A stretch of DNA of 38,988 nucleotides from assembly GCA_030039155.1 (NCBI GenBank), contig JASHQL010000348.1:1-38988 (forward strand), written 5' to 3'. The notes beneath the pieces are model-generated. The model was not told the DNA's origin. It saw only the letters and a list, made by a program, of their open reading frames with translations, and did not search any database. The DNA is from Streptosporangiaceae bacterium. GTDB lineage: Bacteria > Actinomycetota > Actinomycetes > Streptosporangiales > Streptosporangiaceae. Position 1 is the stretch's first letter. Every line of letters begins with the position of its first letter. The position numbers were made by a program, and so were the translations under genes. Of the stretch, positions 35,899 through 38,988 are shown piece after piece.

Positions 35899-37842
35899 CT
35901 AGAGCTTCACCAGCAGCAGCGCGCCTACCAGCAGCACGGCTCCGACCAGCATGGACAGCGCATACGACCGGACGAAGCCGTTCTCCACCCTGCGCATCCG
36001 GCCGGACGTGCCGCCGAACGTCGCGGCGACCGTGTTCACCAGCGCGTCGATTCCCTTGTTGTCGAAGAACACCGACAGCCTGGTCAGCCACTGGCCAGGA
36101 CGCATCAGCAGCGACTCGTTCACCGCGTCGCCGTACAGGTCCTTGCGCGCTGCCACGGTGACCGGGTTGCCGGCCGGCGCGGTGGCCGGTACCGGACGGC
36201 GGCCGTACAGCGCCCAGGCGATGACCATGCCGACCGCGACCAGCACCAGCGCGGCGAGGCCCGCCTTGGTCCAGATGCCGTGCGAGGTCGGCGGGACGCC
36301 GGTGATCGGGCCGAGGAAGTTCAGCAGCCGGTTGCCCAGGATCAGGAACCCGCCGGCCGCCACCGAGCCGATCGCGAGCACCACCATCGGCGAGGTCATC
36401 ACCGGCGGTACCTCGTGCGGATGCTGGTCGGCCTCCCAGCGCCGCTCGCCGGCGAAGGTCATGAACATCACCCTGGTCATGTAGAACGCGGTGATGCCGG
36501 CCCCGAGCAGCGCAGCCGTGCCGAGCAGCGCGCCGGACGTACCGCCCTTGGCAAACGCCGCGTCGATGATCGGATCCTTGGTGAAGAAGCCGGAAAGCGG
36601 CGGGACGCCGATGATCGCGAGATAACCCAACAGGAAGGTAACGAAGGTCACCGGCATGATCTTGTCCAGACCACCGAATCGGCGCATATCCACTTCGTCG
36701 TTCATCTCGTGCTTCACCGAGCCAGCCCCGAGGAACATGCCGGCCTTGAAGAAGCCGTGCGCGAGCAGGTGCGCGATCGCGAAAACGTACCCGGCCGGCC
36801 CGAGGCCAGCGGCCAGCATCATGTAGCCGATCTGGCTCATCGTCGACCCGGCCAGCGCCTTCTTGATGTCGTCCTTCGCGCAGCCGATGATCGCCCCGAA
36901 CAGCAGCGTCACCGCGCCCACGATGGCCACCGCGAGCCTGGCGCCTGGCGACAGGTTGAAGATCGGGCCCGACCGCACGATCAGGTACACCCCGGCGGTC
37001 ACCATGGTCGCCGCGTGGATCAGCGCGGACACCGGGGTCGGGCCTTCCATCGCGTCAAGCAGCCAGGACTGCAGCGGCACCTGCGCGGACTTGCCGCAGG
37101 CGCCGAGCAGCAGCAGCAGGCCGATCGCGGTGATCACCTCGTGGCTGGCCTTGGGTGCCTCGTGGAACACCCCGGAGAAGGTGACCGAGCCGAACGTGGT
37201 GAACATCAGCATGATCGCCAGCGACAGGCCGACGTCACCGACCCGGTTGGCGATGAACGCCTTCTTGGCGGCGACCGCGGCGGCCGGCTTGTACTGCCAG
37301 AACCCGATCAGCAGGTAGGAGGCCAGGCCGACGCCCTCCCAGCCCGCGTACAGGCCGAGGTAGTTGTTCGCGATGACAAGCAGCAGCATGGCGGCGACGA
37401 ACAGGTTCATGTAGCCGAAGAACCTGCGCCGTTCCGGGTCGTGCGACATGTAGCCGACCGCGAAGATGTGGATCAGCGAGCCGACGCCGGTGATCAGCAG
37501 CACGAAGCAGATCGACAGCGGATCGATCCTGATGCCCATCGGCACCCGGAACCTGGACACGATGACCCACTGGTAGATGGTCATGCTGCGGACCCGGTCG
37601 CTGGCCGGCTGGCCGAGCATCTGCACGAACATGGCCACGCCGACGCAGAACGCGGCGACCGGCATCGCGACCCCGACCAGGTGCCCCCACGCGTTCGTGC
37701 GCTTGCCGCCGAGCAGCAGGATCGCGGCGCCTGCCAGCGGGAACACCAGCAGCAGCCAGGCGACGTGCTCTACCCCGGTGGCTGGCAGCGTGGCAGGCGG
37801 CGTCGATGCCGCCCTGAGCGTGCCAACGGCTAGGCCGGTCAT
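35899..37842 (-). CDS. nuoL: NADH-quinone oxidoreductase subunit L
   Basis: 647 residues from ATG 37842 (AAGGG seven bases upstream). Distal antiporter-like subunit with about sixteen membrane helices plus the long lateral helix that braces the membrane arm near the C-terminus. Conserved blocks include [38 protein letters not shown] and [15 protein letters not shown], and [15 protein letters not shown]. Only 12 bases separate it from nuoK. Complete, no missing key residue. Confidence 0.97.
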   Translation of the reverse strand: MTGLAVGTLRAASTPPATLPATGVEHVAWLLLVFPLAGAAILLLGGKRTNAWGHLVGVAMPVAAFCVGVAMFVQMLGQPASDRVRSMTIYQWVIVSRFRVPMGIRIDPLSICFVLLITGVGSLIHIFAVGYMSHDPERRRFFGYMNLFVAAMLLLVIANNYLGLYAGWEGVGLASYLLIGFWQYKPAAAVAAKKAFIANRVGDVGLSLAIMLMFTTFGSVTFSGVFHEAPKASHEVITAIGLLLLLGACGKSAQVPLQSWLLDAMEGPTPVSALIHAATMVTAGVYLIVRSGPIFNLSPGARLAVAIVGAVTLLFGAIIGCAKDDIKKALAGSTMSQIGYMMLAAGLGPAGYVFAIAHLLAHGFFKAGMFLGAGSVKHEMNDEVDMRRFGGLDKIMPVTFVTFLLGYLAIIGVPPLSGFFTKDPIIDAAFAKGGTSGALLGTAALLGAGITAFYMTRVMFMTFAGERRWEADQHPHEVPPVMTSPMVVLAIGSVAAGGFLILGNRLLNFLGPITGVPPTSHGIWTKAGLAALVLVAVGMVIAWALYGRRPVPATAPAGNPVTVAARKDLYGDAVNESLLMRPGQWLTRLSVFFDNKGIDALVNTVAATFGGTSGRMRRVENGFVRSYALSMLVGAVLLVGALLLVKL

Positions 37843-37854
37843 GGCATCCCTTCG

Positions 37855-38157
37855 TCAGTACTTCATCAGGTTCGCGTCGTCCACCGACGCGGACCGCCTG
37901 GCCCGGAAGATCGAGGTCAGGATGGCCAGGCCGACCACCACCTCGGCGGCGGCGACCACCATCACGAAGAACGCGATGATCTGGCCGTCGAGGTTGCCGT
38001 GCATCCTGGCGAAGGTCACGAACGCCAGGTTCGCCGCGTTCAGCATCAGCTCGACGCACATGAACACCACGATCGCGTTCCGCCTGACCAGCACGCCGAC
38101 GGCGCCGATCACGAACAAGATCACTGCGAGCGCGATGAAGTGCGCGGGCGTTACCAC
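37855..38157 (-). CDS. nuoK: NADH-quinone oxidoreductase subunit K
   Basis: 100 residues from GTG 38157, overlapping the nuoJ stop by seven bases (GTGGTAA). Three membrane helices; the two glutamates needed for proton pumping are visible, Glu36 in [14 protein letters not shown] and Glu71 or so in [12 protein letters not shown]. Normal length for the family. Lies between nuoJ and nuoL as usual. Confidence 0.97.
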   Translation of the reverse strand: MVTPAHFIALAVILFVIGAVGVLVRRNAIVVFMCVELMLNAANLAFVTFARMHGNLDGQIIAFFVMVVAAAEVVVGLAILTSIFRARRSASVDDANLMKY

Positions 38158-38963
38158 CGTGCCTCCTCGGGTTCGGTATCCGCCGCCTCGAGGGCGGGCA
38201 GCTCGCTCGCGGTGTCGCCGCCTGGAGCCGGCTGCTCAGGCGGCTGCAGCACGCCAGAGATGACCGGGCTCACTGATATTTCGGCGGGCGTGCCGTCGGG
38301 CAGCAGGGCCGGCATGTCCACGGCGTTGTGCTGGGCGTAGGTGCCGGGGCCCGGCAGCGGGGTCGGCCGGCCGCTGGCGATCCTGTCCCTGGCCATGGCC
38401 CGCTGGGTGGGCTTGGCGGTCAGCCGTTCCCGGTGCGCCAGCACCATCGCGCCGAGCGCCGCGGTGATGAGCAGGGCGCTGGTGACCTCGAAGGCGAACA
38501 CATATCTGGTGAAGATGAGATGAGCCAGGCTGTTCACGTTCCCGGCCCCGAAGGCCCTGGTATTGGGCGTCGCGGGGCCGATCACGGCGTGCCCGACGAC
38601 CAGGCTGAGCAGCACCAGCAGGCCGATGCCGGCCAGTGCCGCCCACAGCCGCTGGCCCCTGATCGTCTCGATGATCGAGTCGGCGGCGCTGATGCCGACG
38701 ATCATCAAGACGAACAGGAACAGCATGAGCACTGCGCCGGTGTAGACGATGACCTGCACGAACGCCAGGAACGGGGCACCGAGCATGGCGTAGAACACCG
38801 CGATCGAGAGCATCACGACTGCGAGCATCAAGGCACAGTGCACGGCCTTGCGCGCCAGCACCATGCCGAGGCCGGCGGCCACCGAGATGATCGCGAGGAT
38901 CCAGAAGGCCAGCTCCCTGGTGATCTGGGCCGCCGGGGAGGCGAGCAGCACATGCTGGCTCAT
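38151..38963 (-). CDS. nuoJ: NADH-quinone oxidoreductase subunit J
   Basis: 270 residues from ATG 38963, with a G-rich ribosome binding site upstream. Five membrane helices within the first 170 residues; helix 3 has the conserved [17 protein letters not shown] with the Tyr/Gly that forms a pi-bulge in the active complex. The C-terminal 100 residues are a hydrophilic Pro/Ala/Glu-rich extension, common in actinobacterial NuoJ but absent from E. coli. nuoI and the earlier nuo genes should lie just beyond the right edge of the window. Confidence 0.96.
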   Translation of the reverse strand: MSQHVLLASPAAQITRELAFWILAIISVAAGLGMVLARKAVHCALMLAVVMLSIAVFYAMLGAPFLAFVQVIVYTGAVLMLFLFVLMIVGISAADSIIETIRGQRLWAALAGIGLLVLLSLVVGHAVIGPATPNTRAFGAGNVNSLAHLIFTRYVFAFEVTSALLITAALGAMVLAHRERLTAKPTQRAMARDRIASGRPTPLPGPGTYAQHNAVDMPALLPDGTPAEISVSPVISGVLQPPEQPAPGGDTASELPALEAADTEPEEARW

Positions 38964-38988
38964 GCCGTCCCCCCTGGCTCTTCGTGCT

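Noticed and set aside
34284-37833. Two frames of more than 600 codons opposite nuoM and nuoL
   Set aside because: Highly charged, His/Gln/Arg-rich shadows of membrane-protein genes, a known artefact in GC-rich genomes.

Overview
The window is about 39 kb of very GC-rich chromosome with G/C-biased third positions, many GTG starts and frequent 1-8 base overlaps between consecutive genes. Together with menaquinone-type respiration genes (end of a nuo operon next to a long-chain polyprenyl synthase), a KorAB-type oxoacid:ferredoxin oxidoreductase, several ECF sigma factors and numerous lone regulators, this points to a high-GC actinomycete, probably a soil-type filamentous or Streptosporangiales-like lineage. 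No rRNA, tRNA, CRISPR array, phage module or insertion sequence was seen, and there is no gene-free stretch above about 300 bases.

Layout. 1-2.9 kb (+): end of korB, a crotonase-family protein and an ECF42-type sigma factor in tight succession. 2.9-3.3 kb: a convergent DGPF/YCII protein, the usual partner of ECF42 factors, separated by a perfect 18-bp hairpin. 3.4-10.2 kb: mostly single-gene units: a degenerate class A beta-lactamase-like serine hydrolase, a methyltransferase, a divergent EamA exporter/CGNR regulator pair whose start codons overlap, a lone roadblock protein, a small Cys-Cys protein, a wrecked VOC (glyoxalase-fold) gene, a SigG-like ECF factor and an alpha/beta hydrolase. 10.1-14.9 kb: a two-gene membrane unit (DUF4405-like cytochrome plus a two-helix protein) facing a PadR regulator-ABC ATPase-FtsX permease operon. 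14.9-18.8 kb: a second methyltransferase, a secreted seven-repeat propeller-like protein, and a divergent TetR/hydrolase pair. 19.0-21.9 kb: a processive GT2 polysaccharide synthase coupled to a membrane-anchored GH26-NodB two-domain protein, the best candidate here for an under-described system.

22-30.7 kb (- strand): msrA, then an unusual branched-chain-type (HAAT) ABC importer with one binding protein, one LivG-like and one LivF-like ATPase but two successive LivH/LivM permease pairs, headed by an IclR regulator. 30.8-39 kb (- strand): nuoJKLMN, a long-chain polyprenyl diphosphate synthase for quinone side chains, and a lipoprotein.

A feature running through the window is leaderless expression: eleven starts (genes plus two proposed small frames) are preceded by a TANNNT hexamer exactly 6-8 bases before an ATG/GTG and lack a Shine-Dalgarno sequence, whereas other genes have clear GGAGG-type sites or are translationally coupled through ATGA/GTGA overlaps.
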